Assembly: GCA_037974965.1 (NCBI GenBank)
Contig: JBBPFI010000011.1
Coordinates: 496,001 to 560,000, forward strand
DNA from: Dacryopinax spathularia
Lineage: Eukaryota; Basidiomycota; Dacrymycetes; Dacrymycetales; Dacrymycetaceae
DNA length: 64,000 nucleotides
Reading direction: 5' to 3'
Numbering within the stretch: the stretch's first letter is position 1; the number at the start of each line of letters is the position of its first letter. Below, piece by piece: positions 11,374 through 23,772 of the stretch. The notes below the pieces were generated by a model that ran no database searches, was not told the DNA's origin, and saw nothing but the letters and a program-made list of their open reading frames with translations. Position numbers and translations under genes: made by a program.

Positions 11374-13504
11374 TTAACTTCCCTCTTGGACTTTGCTTTG
11401 ATCAAGGTCGGCGTGACCAATCTCGAAATATCCGCACAACTGTTCCACCACAACGTTGGAAGCCATAAGGTTGCTCCGGACCAATCCAGCCTCGGAGATG
11501 ATCTCATCACAGCGCTCGACTGCCTGGGCGAGCTTGAACTGAAGCTGGCGATACAATAGCGCTGTGACGACTTATGAGGTCACCGTCTGCGTCGCGACTG
11601 AAAACCATACCGTGATCGATGTAGGAAGACCCGATAACATCGTCTCCAGTTGATTCCAACAATCTCGAACGCTTCATGGACGAATCCGACAACTTTCTAC
11701 CTTTGCGCTTGTTACCGCCTCCTGTTGTCTTCTTCGAGGATGCTTCAACTGCAGCAGCTAGTTTTGCGTCTAATAACCAAATGTGAGCAATTATCGAAAG
11801 CAAGACACGTACGAACCCCTTTGTAAGGAACAGGTTATGTTAGATGGGCGGCATTGATCACAACCATATCCAGCTTTTGCACTGTACTTGTTTGAACCGC
11901 TACAACGAATGCGCGCACTCTCTGGCACTCCTTCCCTCTTCTGTTTCGCATACTTCTTCATGCACCTCTCGCACTACCAATCCTTAGCTTAAAAAAGGCA
12001 AATACAAAGGACAGGGAACCACTCACCCATGTCTGCTGACTATCCCGTGTCGGACGAACGATAACCTTAAAATAGTAAGTAAAACATAGCAAGAGATAAT
12101 CCGTCGAAAAAGAAGAACCCACCGCACGGTCGGGGGAATGTAGCGACAGCGAACGATCCGCGTTTGGAGGGGAATGCTCGCTTCCAACCAACCTAGGAGC
12201 AGTCTAAGGAAGAAGTAATAAAAACCATAGTCAGGAACCTGCGCTGAACACTCGGCCACAACAAAAGACCCGCAAAGCTGTCAAACAAACGCACATTGAG
12301 ACTTCGCAGACGGGACGAGGACAACTTCTGGATTGCGGATAGCTTCGCAGCACGTAAGGGCGGAGCAACGCGCTAAACATCGACATATTGAGTGATCAAT
12401 ACACATGCGCCCAAATGGCACAATCGAGACAGCGTACCAAAGATGACCCAGCGTCCGCAGGGGCTGATGTCGACAGCACATCCCCTGAACGAGAAGAATC
12501 CACAGCAAGAGACTCAACCGCCGAGGAAGGCTCGTCCATCGCCAAATCTAAATCAACCGCGGCCGAAGAACTTCCACCATATCGCGGCGAAACAATCACC
12601 TAATAGACCATAAACCGAATCAACCAGAAAACAACGAAGTCCACGTACATCACCTTCTGCTGTACCGGAGGGAACATGCACCGCATCAATTGGTCCTGAC
12701 GCAAATTGATGCACCGCCAGAGAAGCCTGCACGTGCGTCACAACCCATAATCATAAAGATCACCACAAGATACCAACATCATGGCGACCATCAGAAGATC
12801 CGGAAGAAGACGCCTCAGCCGCCAAACCCTCAGCACGATCCTCGCCATGAAAACTATTCCTGCCGCCACCATATGACTCCGCAGCGGCGTCTCCCTCGAC
12901 AGATCGGTCAGCCACGACGGATGGACACAATAGCTTCGAAAAGTCAGCGAAGATCGGCGACGACGAAGAACGCACGCACGACTTTCCCCGAATGGGGCGC
13001 AATATCATGTGACGAAGTAGTTATGCCTGCCTCGTTGCGGCCAGCGGAATCACCGGTCACATCTACAACCGCCCCAAAATCCCAATCAAGAGAAACAGGG
13101 GTTAATTTCGATTAACAAAGAACGTCACGACAAAGACAACAAACTCACCCTTCCTCTGTGCCGCCGATCCTTTGTTTGCGGCTTCGTCGCTCCCCAATTT
13201 CCACTGCATCGTAACACACCACAACGGACCCATGAAGTCCCGCAAAGCCTGCGGAAGGGAATCCAGACGGGACGGGTGGGCACAAACAACCTTATCAACG
13301 GCAGACTACAAACCCGTCAGCCAACAAAACGTACAATGAACAAGACGGACGAACCTTCGAAAGAACGACGGCTTCCGGATCCACCCTGAGCACCGAGTCC
13401 ATCCACGATGGACCTTGAGACACCTCCAACAGCACGCGAAACAACCGCTCCGCGCCATCCAAATCATCTAGAGGACCACGAGCGACGCCTTCGGGCTCCG
13501 CCAT
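11374..13504 (-). CDS. Orphan multi-exon gene with Cys-cluster (zinc-cluster-like) domain
   Basis: A spliced gene of at least eight exons. ATG at 13504 (MAEPEGVARGPLDDLDG), TAA at 11374. Several junctions keep phase: the GTTCGT intron near 13355, GTACGT near 12640, GTGAGT near 12020, GTTCGT near 11795, and GTATGG near 11610. Exons between about 12300 and 12400 are uncertain. The key exon carries CERCMKKYAKQKREG, then a Cys, then GYGCDQCRPSNITCS, giving C-x2-C-...-C-...-C-x2-C-x5-C. This resembles fungal zinc-cluster DNA-binding motifs. A Lys/Arg-rich nuclear-signal stretch (NKRKGRKLSDSSMKRSRL) and a C-terminal helix (LLYRQLQFKLAQAVERCDEI) follow. A transcription-factor-like role is inferred. 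It lies tail to tail with the Helitron helicase, 154 bp beyond its likely true end, so it may be cargo. Confidence 0.6.
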
Positions 13505-13722
13505 ATAACTGCAACAAAGTTATCGAAACGAATAGATAGAAGGTAGATAGAAAGAAGAAGGTCAAAGGAAGACAGCCAGGCGCTTGTCACCCCATCCACA
13601 GTATAAAGCACCCTGAATGGGCTTACCCAATCAAACGCGCGGCGCTCGGAAGCATTATAACATCCGGATCCAGCAAATAGCCGGAAGCCGAACCACGGTC
13701 CGACCATGGTCTGCTCAACCGG

Positions 13723-13730
13723 CTTATATA
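13723..13730 (-). promoter_or_regulatory. TATA box of the Cys-cluster gene
   Basis: TATATAAG on the minus strand, about 220 bp upstream of the ATG at 13504. It fits a core promoter for the Cys-cluster gene and supports its direction. Confidence 0.4.
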
Positions 13731-14032
13731 ACCAAATACACCCGGAAAGAGGCCCCGACAAAACCCCGAGCGACCAAACTTCTAGGGGAGCAAAGACGCG
13801 CGAACCCGGAGAAGGAGATCACCACGTACGAAGATTCGAGGTCTGCACACAACAGAAGAAGTTATCCTCCGGGGAACTTGTGACATTCACCGCGTAAGAA
13901 AGCCAAAGTTGCCAGAAACGTGCGAACATTCCACCCAACCTACAGTAGTAAGTATAAGTGCACAAAACACGAGCCGATGGAAGGACTACACATCGCACCT
14001 TCGTGTGGGATTTTGTTGCGGGTTTTTGTTTA

Positions 14033-14180
14033 CATTACATAAGACAACATTACCGTGACATATCCAGTACCCTTCCACTGGGAAAAAATTGGTTCCGACC
14101 GATGTGACATATAAGACAACAAAGATGACATTACCCTGACATTTCCAGAACCATTCCACTGGCAGAAATTAGGTCCCGAG
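14033..14180. repeat. Two imperfect ~72-bp direct repeats
   Basis: The phrase ATAAGACAACA starts near 14039 and again near 14111. Each copy continues with a variant of CATTACCGTGACATATCC, then CCATTCCACTGG-like sequence and a GGTTCCGA/GGTCCCGA end. The second copy has a short insertion. It may be a minisatellite or the end of a non-autonomous element. Confidence 0.6.
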
Positions 14181-14683
14181 TCGTTGCTGACGAACCCTCC
14201 TCTCTCGAGCTAGGGGATACCCGTCTCGTAAGTTTCACGCGAGAATCGCACCTTAAGCGTCTTGTGAGACTGTCGGCTACAACAGAACAAAATATGGACC
14301 TCGTGGTCGTGGGCGGACAGTACTAGTCTTCGTGGCAAAAGTGAGGCCCCTGCATCTACGCGCGACCGAGCCGGCGGTGTTCGATGCTGGACGTGCATGT
14401 CAGCTGGAATGACGCCCCCGGAGTGTCGCAACAATTTCCAGTCAGCCTTCACCGGCCACTCAAGTAGGGCGCACGAAAGAGTGTAAGGGCTCGTTCCCGG
14501 AAAGTGGTTTCCTTCTGTCTATTCTCGTAGAATGCGATTACGGTGCTTCTAAAAGCTTCCGTCACCAAGGCCTTAGCCCAAACCCCGATTTTGTTGACCC
14601 TTGTTTCATCAGCGCAATCTATTCATCGGCGGCGACGTTCCTAACCTTCAACAGCGATATCCTAGTCAGACAGCATACGGCAA

Positions 14684-15791
14684 ATGGAGGGGCTCATCCA
14701 TGAGTACGTCTGGCAGCCCTGGTCGGAATATGCTCTGATCTGTCAACTTGCAGCATCGACATTCTTCCATACAAGCGCTTCTTTTCTGCGGACAAGATCC
14801 CGGATCTGAAGGGAAAGGTCGCTGTCATAACTGGCGGCTCCGGCGGTCTCGGTCTCGAGATAAGCAAGTAAGGCGATCGATATTCGTCATTGATATTGTC
14901 TGACTGTCGTAGGCAACTGGCGATCCACGGCGCTAAAGTTTATGTCTTGGCTCGAGGCGAAGCACGGGCTCAGGAGGGGATTGCCCAAATCAAGAAAGCT
15001 CATCCCTCCGCCGATCTTGAATATCACAGGCTCTCGCTCGAATCCATTGCCGAATCGGTCTCATCAGCGAAAGCACTCCTGGAGAAAGTGGACCGAATAG
15101 ACATTGTCTTCCTTAATGCTGGCTTCGTCATGACATCCGCGGAAGCCACCGCAGACGGGATCGAGCCGACCATTGGCATGCAGCATATGGGCCACTTTGC
15201 ATTCATCAAGACTCTTCTCCCATTCCTGGAGAAACAGCCGCTCGACGATGTGCGCATCGTAGTAACCAGTTCTCGGAATCACGAGCTGGTCCGCGCTCCG
15301 GGCATCGACTTCGACAAGCTGGGACCGAGCAAGCCGAAAGATATTGACGAGGCGACGCTCCGATATGGACAAGCGAAGCTATGCAATGTCCTGATGTCCA
15401 ACTACATGGCGAAAGATCTAAAGGCGCGGGGCGTGTATGTTGTTTGCCGCATTCGCATTTGCACGAACTGACCAAATTTAGCACAAATGTCACGGTCAAC
15501 GCACTCGACCCAGGAGTCATCGTCACGGATCTGTTCAAACCTATCGCACGCGAGCTCGGATGCTTCGGCCCGATCATCATTGGATTCTACAAACTTATCT
15601 CTATATCGCCGCAAGAAGGAGCACTAACACCGCTATTCCTTGCGGTTGCTCCCGAGGTGACGGGCATCAGCGGGGAATACTACGTGCCGATCGGAAGGAA
15701 GTCGAAGTGCTCAAAGCTTGCACAGGACGAGGAGTTGCAGAAGAAGCTGTGGGAATGGAGCGAGGCGCAGATGGCTCGCGTCTCATCATAG
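14684..15791 (+). CDS. Short-chain dehydrogenase/reductase (SDR)
   Basis: NAD(P)-dependent oxidoreductase of about 321 aa, from four exons joined in phase: 14684-14703, 14754-14867, 14913-15434 and 15482-15791. The Rossmann motif is TGGSGGLG. The NAG motif is LNAGFV. The catalytic Ser lies in VVTSSRNH, and the Tyr/Lys pair is in YGQAK. DPGVIVTDL follows, as in classical SDRs. The substrate is unknown. The overall form is like WW-domain-oxidoreductase or retinol-dehydrogenase-type SDRs that act on hydrophobic alcohols or ketones. It converges on the O-methyltransferase, leaving only 175 bp between the stops, with a halogenase beyond. This suggests a role in tailoring a small metabolite. Confidence 0.9.
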
Positions 15792-15966
15792 GCATCGGGT
15801 CGTGTCTGTTTGACCGTCGCCGCAATTCTCGATATACTTGCTGGGATACCTCTTCGCTTGCATACCATTATTGATAATTGACTAGATATATCACACGCCG
15901 TTCGGCCCGTGTTGAATGAGAACGCATATCGTATTACCCAGAGGTTGAGAATTGAGACAGAAAAGC

Positions 15967-17753
15967 CTAATTGGGAAGAACGGCCGGCAGTTTCACAGCC
16001 TTGATCATAGACGCGGCCGAGCGCATCTGGGTGACACCAAGTACTTCCCAAGATGCCGCATGAAGCAGATTACGCAGGCTGATTGGCGATCAGCGTTGGT
16101 CCCAGAGTTGAACGGGCGATTGGACTCACTCATTGATGTCTCTGCCAGGAGCATTAAGCAGACTTGTCATCGCAGCACCCGACCTAGTTTCTATTCAGGG
16201 GGTCAATGCGGTTCGCAAGGCCGAGGCGCAGTCCTATTACCATAAGCACTCCCATAGCCCCAGTCAGCCCATAGCGGCTCCGGAATGGGAAGTTGCATTT
16301 CCTGCACTTCGCGCATCTCTTTCCCCGAGATCGCGTCGAAGTATTCCTTGACGGACAGGGGCTTCCGCTCCGGATCTGGGATGGCCGGCATGTACGTGCA
16401 GACAAGTAGGATCGAGCCTGGTACGGCTGCAGGAGCAAGATTCTCGAGCGCATACATGAGTAGGGGAACCACGATACATAACCAAGTTCACACACCCGCA
16501 GGATCTTAATGCAGGCGTCATCCGGCCAGTTGTGAAGGACGTTCTTTAGCATGAATACGTATGGTGCGTCGCCGGCAGGATGCAGGGTATGCAGGGTAGT
16601 CTCCTCGAAGAAGTCCTGTGCGAGTACGGACAAACGATTGGCTTGGACGATCTCGTTCGCTTCTTTCGTCCAGAACTCGACGTAGAAGTCAGTTGACTTG
16701 GTTTGGGACCAACGCAGAGGGTGACGCACCTCCATAATATCTCCCACGGCCTCCTTGCGGTCTTGGAGAACAGCTTTCCATTCAGGAAAACGCTTCAGCA
16801 AGCGCAGTGTAAGTCCACCGCGCCCACTACCGATATCCACCAGCGTCACTTTCTCTCCCAACTCCTCCCAATGGTAGTCGAACGGAATGCCGGGATCCAT
16901 ATACTGCTCGAGCTGGGTCATCCCTCGGTGGAACCGTGTCAGATAGCGCTTGTTCTCCATCATCCATGGATATAAAGGCTTGTGATGGTAGACTTGGAAC
17001 GCCGTCTAGATGGTGTGTCAGTGAGGTTAGAATAGCCATCGCGGTATATAGGCGTACCTCGGTGTACTTCTCTCCCTCCGGTAGACCGTCGCCCCGCAGG
17101 ACCTTTGACAGGACGGAGCCAGCCCCCATACTTGGACCCGAGGTGAACGACACCAAGTCTCCTATTCCATTGCCGGTAACAAGAACGCTCGCAGGTCGAT
17201 TGATCGCATAGCGCCCCGCTTCAATCTCTTTGAAATAACATTCGGAGGTGAGTACTCGTAGAACCGAACCTGGTAACGAGCAGCCATCAGTGACATTGTC
17301 TCGGTGAGTTGGTAGGGGGCTGGACGAACGCAGCTTGGCGGCATCAATTCCCGTCTTGTCGGCGAGGTTGCTCACCGTCTCTCCATCCGCACCAGCCTCG
17401 GCAATGAGGTCGACGACAGGAGGCTGGCTCTCTATCACAACGTTCAACGCTGCGGGCAATTGCCAAGCATTCGAGACGACGACCGCGCGTTCGGCTGGAC
17501 TCTGAACGGTGGCGATGATCTTGCTGCACAGGCCGACGATGGCCTTCCTTGCATACCAACTCGCTGGATCCGGCAATCCAGAGTCCAAAGGATGCGGTGA
17601 CGGACTATCAAGCTCGAAGGATGGTAGGTTGCCACCATCCAGCACCTTCTGAAGGGCACCGACAGCGTCGTTGAGGGAAGAAAGCAGCGCATTCAAGGCA
17701 TCCGCCCTTGGCGGCGCCGCCGCATCGCTGTGAAAGCCGTTGATCTTCGACAT
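15967..17753 (-). CDS. SAM-dependent O-methyltransferase (plant/fungal type)
   Basis: Moves a methyl group from S-adenosylmethionine to a hydroxyl of a small, probably aromatic, molecule. It has seven exons and about 490 aa, and every junction keeps phase. The start is MSKINGFHSD. A winged-helix dimerisation part (VVDLIAEAGADGETVSNLAD to LRVLTSECYF) precedes the SAM site LVDIGSGRGG, the acidic loop VLQDR, and the motif MLKNVLHNWPDD, where the His fits the catalytic base of this family. NLAPAAVPGSILLV follows after an intron. The last exon (LRNLLHAASWEVLGV to LPAVLPN) matches the family C-terminus, so the gene is complete. It is divergent from the halogenase across 1.1 kb, which would allow co-regulation. 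Confidence 0.88.
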
Positions 17754-18862
17754 GTCGTCTTCGAGTGCGAGGACATTCCATCGTCGGTAATGGCAGTCTT
17801 TATTGGACACTTGGACCAGTGGGGCATCCCCTGATCCTGCGTCCTCAGTGGCCTTAGAGCCCGTGGATGAGTTCCCAGCATCATTCGCATGCAGACTCGG
17901 CCGAAATCAGCTGTATTCAGTCACTCTCCGTTCCATCCGGCTGGCATCCACCTCCCCGCAGAGCGGTTTCCAGAGCTTCCCAGGGCTATCGGATTGATAT
18001 CGTAAGTGTCCCTCCGCGAATGGTGCATCTTTCTTCTAACGTCGTCTAAAGCCGCTCTGACTCCGCTCCTCTCTGTTGCTCCCGTCGCGGCAAACACGTC
18101 TCTATCTCCCTTCCGCTTCGATCTTCTGCATTACCAAAACGTGATCCTCCCATCCTCATGGTGCAGGTGCTGGACCGTTACTATGCATGCTGTCTTAACC
18201 ATTTTGGGCTGCTCCGAGCGAAGAAAAGTACCTTGGAAAACGGAGGACCATCGCCCAATTGAGCCTCAAGGGCTGTGATAACTGTCACGGCCACGACATC
18301 CCCCTGTCAACGGTTAGGCCAGGAATACTCCACCTCCCGAGGATCTTGGGATTCCTTGTGAAAGCGCGTAAATGCGCTCCCCATGAATACGACATCTACT
18401 ACAGCCCTGGTCTGCGATCAGTCGGCGAAGAGGCCTTTGCAAGAGACAAGGTTACGAAAGAGCCCACGCTCCCTCGAGAGAAAGAAGGAGAATACCTGAC
18501 ACAAAGCCCGCCATATTGGCAGCGAGGGAGCTTTTTGCTTGCTTTGATGCGGCTAGCCTATTCCGCCAGGAAGTCTATCTATCGGAGGTCGGTGAAGTAA
18601 ATCTTGCACATGGGGCATCCTCGGAAGCCTTCTGCCCCGCTCGAAGGGCCGCAGTACGTCCGCTCGAATGAATTCTTCTGCCGGCATGGCTCGTATCTTG
18701 AAGCGGGCCTACGCGCTAGCTCCGCACCAACTGCCGACCGTTTTTGTCTGCCCCTGGCGTATAAATATACGGCTCCTGGCGTGCAGTCCTATCTTGTCCC
18801 CTCGGGTCTAAGGTTCAACAGCCATCTTTTGAAGCTCCCTTGCTCTCAACAGCTACTCCACA
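17754..18862. other. Divergent promoter region between methyltransferase and halogenase
   Basis: About 1.1 kb without a supported gene. Open frames here (such as 18259-18600) lack family features and good start context. The halogenase TATA box lies at its right end. The rest is presumably shared regulatory sequence, but I could not identify a known operator. Confidence 0.5.
18760..18767 (+). promoter_or_regulatory. TATA box of the halogenase gene
   Basis: TATAAATA, about 95 bp upstream of the ATG at 18863. This spacing suits a core promoter in fungi. Confidence 0.6.
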
Positions 18863-21051
<2,189 letters not shown>

Positions 21052-21284
21052 TCAGGCGCTCGCCCTTGCTTTTCTTTCGGAACCTATGTTACCAGTCCGT
21101 GTAGATACAGTAGAATTCGTCGGGTCCTCGGATCTTCAATATCAATTTCGAAGTTAATGTTTACCCGTACTTGCTGCGTGCTATCATGCTCGTTCCAGTC
21201 ATTCAGTGCAAGTATACAAAGACATCTGCATTAAAGCATACATAATCGGTGACAATAGGGATAACAAGCGGTGCTATAGTCTCA

Positions 21285-23465
21285 TTAGAGCGCCTCGATT
21301 CTAGATCGGATTATCCTAGCCTTCTCCACGAACTCGGCAATGCGGCGTTCGCCCTCTGCCCGCAAAACTTCGTACTGTCGCCTTGTTTCGTGTCGAACCC
21401 ATTCCTCTAAGGTCATGGATAGCTCGGCTTCCGTGAAACTGGATATTGGCGGGAGCGGAAGCGCAGGTTGCATCGCAGGAATTGGCAATGATGGGCCTGG
21501 CAATACTGGTGCCCGTACAGGCAGACCGCGAGTTGGCGTCGCAGGCGCGGGTGGAGCCGCCGCCACCGGTAGCGCCGGTGGTGGCTGCTCCATGATCGTC
21601 CTTTCAACCTCTTCCACGTCGATATCGTCATCCTCGCCCTTGTCACTGGGCTCTGGCTGATCTGATTCTGGGACCGTATCCATTTCGGATTCCGAAGCGG
21701 CACCAGCCGTACCCTTGTTCCTGGTCGACTTTCGCAGATTTGGAGCTTTTGGTTGCACGGTGGACGCAGCCTGTGCGCTCTTCGGCGGCTTATCCTCTGA
21801 CTCGCTTTCGCCGGTGACGTCGTCAGTCTCCGATGCGAGCGTTTGCTTGCTTGTCGATCGCGTCACTCTAGGTTGTTCCGTCTGTGATTCCGACGTGGAA
21901 GGTTGAGATGCCGGAGCTGCTGCCTTAGCCTTGCCACGTGCTGGTCGAGGCGGCGGTTTAGCGGTCGCGACATCGTCATCGGACAATACGACTGGTTCTG
22001 GCTCAGGTTTCGCCTTCTTTTGACGCCCACGTTTCTTCGGTTGAGCAGGCTCCGGTTCAGGTTCAGGTTCAGGTTCAGGTGCGAATTCAGCCGATGCAAT
22101 AATCGGCTCCCCGTTGTCTTCTTGATTGGCTTGTTCAGGTTCATCTGCCGAGTCCACCACAGCGTCAATCTCGGGCTCTGGAACAGGATCCGGCTCCGGC
22201 TCCACTGCCGGCTTCTTCTTCGGAGGTCGACCTCTCTTTTTCTTTGGCGGTTCAGTAGCAGGCGCCGCTGGGTCCGCTGTTGAGCTGGTAGACTGTTGCG
22301 AGGTCGTGGTTTTGGCCGATTTGCCTTTTCCCTTCGGTAATTTCGGCGGTGGCTGTTCTTCTTCAATCACATCTGGTTCACCTTCAGATGCGGAAACCTC
22401 CACATCGTTTGGAGCCGTACTGTGAGATCGAGGTAAGGTGGTTTGGGCTTTCTTCGAAGTGGTAGGTTCTGCCTCAGAATCGGTCCCGCCGCGGAGACTG
22501 CGAGTGGACTGTGATTTGGAGGGCTGCGCACTGAGTGCTCGCGACGATGAGGATTTGGTGACCTTCTTCGAAGTTCCGTTCGCGCGGGACTGAGGCACGT
22601 CGGCAACGGTTTCATCGTGCATAGAAACCTAAGAAGATCACGTCAATGACTGTTTCCAGCATCAAGAGGACAGAATCGCACCGGTACACCGACGCGATTT
22701 CCTGCAGTGAAGAAAACGCATCCAGGCTGCTTTCGTCGATGCTCCTCCAGAGGGTCGTCAGACGGCTCCCAGCCATCTAGCTCCGTGCCGCAGTAAACAC
22801 AAGTGACGAGGTCATCAGCTTTTGAGTCGGGAGTATAGTGGAAACCAGCTCGTGCTAACTGGGGAGACCTGTGAGCATGGCAGCATCACAGTTGCAGGGT
22901 GCAGTTCATACCTTGTCGGACGTTGCCAGGTGCTTCCGCGATTTATCATGAGGCCACCACTCAGAGAAGGTATGATGTCGTGCAGCGACCAGCTCCTCCG
23001 ACGTCGGTAGACGGTCGGCAGTGTCGAAGATGAAGCTATCATGACACGTCAGCTAGAGGTAATGCGGGGCCACCAGCTGGCAACGTACGTAGAGCCATGC
23101 CTATCCACTCTGTCCTGACACTTGACTTGGCATACTGCTCGTGCCCACCCGCACTCAACCTCATCGTGCGAGACATGCTCCTTATACGGTATATCGCCTC
23201 TCACCCATCCTCCCAAGCTCTTCCCACACAGAAAGCAGGTGCAGTTATCGGGATCTCTGTCTGACGGGTTGAAGTAAAAGCCCGCTCTTGCCAGACTTTC
23301 TGGGTTGAATGTTGCGTTCAAGGGATGCGGCCATGTCTTCGCCTTTGCGCCACGTCGAGATGTAGATGCACCAAGACCACCTTTGCCACCCGGAGCTGGG
23401 TTCGTAAAGGATGCAATGCGAGTCTCAATGAGCTGATATCGAGGTTGGCGAGCTTTGGGAGGCAT
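21285..23465 (-). CDS. BIR1: BIR-domain protein, Bir1/Cut17/survivin type
   Basis: Chromosomal passenger complex subunit that would guide Aurora kinase to centromeres and the spindle midzone. Four exons, about 660 aa. The start is MPPKARQPRYQLIETRI. BIR domain 1 has NCTCFLCGKSLGGW and a downstream His/Cys (SHDEVECGW). BIR domain 2 has VTCVYCGTELDGW and HRRKQPGC. These are the C-x2-C-...-H-...-C zinc ligands. A long disordered middle is rich in Ser, Lys, Pro and Glu, with AT-hook-like KKRGRPPKKK and a Glu-Pro repeat. The conserved C-terminal helix (LSMTLEEWVRHE to RIIRSRIEAL) probably binds INCENP. It shares a 307-bp promoter with WAPL, head to head. Confidence 0.9.
22053..22080. repeat. GGTTCA hexanucleotide microsatellite in BIR1
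   Basis: Nearly five copies of GGTTCA on the plus strand encode the Glu-Pro run of the Bir1 linker on the minus strand. Units of 6 bp keep the frame when copy number changes, so the linker length can vary between strains. Confidence 0.85.
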
Positions 23466-23772
23466 CGCTGATAGGTTGATCGCCGTCGACGAGCGTTGGT
23501 GAATTCGACGTTGTGTCGCCTATGGCGCAGGGCGCGACGCGCCTGCGACGCGTTCATCTGCCTCCGCTCCTTCTACATGCGGCGCGTCCCTGGCGGCACA
23601 GCCCCTACCAACCTCCCAACACGGGTCACTGGACCTTTGAGGATGGCCTACTATGCACTGTACAACGTCGGCTCTCCAGATAACGCTAACTTAATCAGCT
23701 CTTTACCCTGGCTACTGCAACGAACGTCACGACTTGTAACAACGGAACTTATGTATACGTGCTCTAGGGATT
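23466..23772. promoter_or_regulatory. Bidirectional BIR1/WAPL promoter with MCB-type site
   Basis: Only 307 bp separate two divergent ATGs. ACGCGT, the core of the Mlu I cell-cycle box bound by MBF (Mbp1/Swi6) in fungi, lies at 23548-23553 in a cluster of GACGCGCC-like sequence. Both products act on sister chromatids in mitosis, so shared timing makes sense. Binding itself is inferred. Confidence 0.5.

Larger units (their letters stand above)
13505..14683. other. Intergenic edge of the accessory island
   Basis: No gene supported. It holds the upstream region of the Cys-cluster gene and a pair of imperfect direct repeats at 14033-14180. The base composition changes here from the AT-richer Helitron region to the GC-richer conserved block. 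Short open frames are present but have no protein-like character. Confidence 0.5.

Noticed and set aside
14206-14216. CTAG as a Helitron 3' end
   Set aside because: Helitron 3' ends need a short hairpin just before CTRR. None is visible upstream of this CTAG, so the element end stays undefined.
18259-18600. 113-codon frame in the halogenase/methyltransferase promoter
   Set aside because: No family features, no supporting introns, poor protein character; a promoter region is the simpler reading.
21903-22366. Overlapping frames in both directions within BIR1
   Set aside because: They arise from the repetitive Glu/Pro/Lys-coding linker. BIR1 has clear domains and a conserved end.
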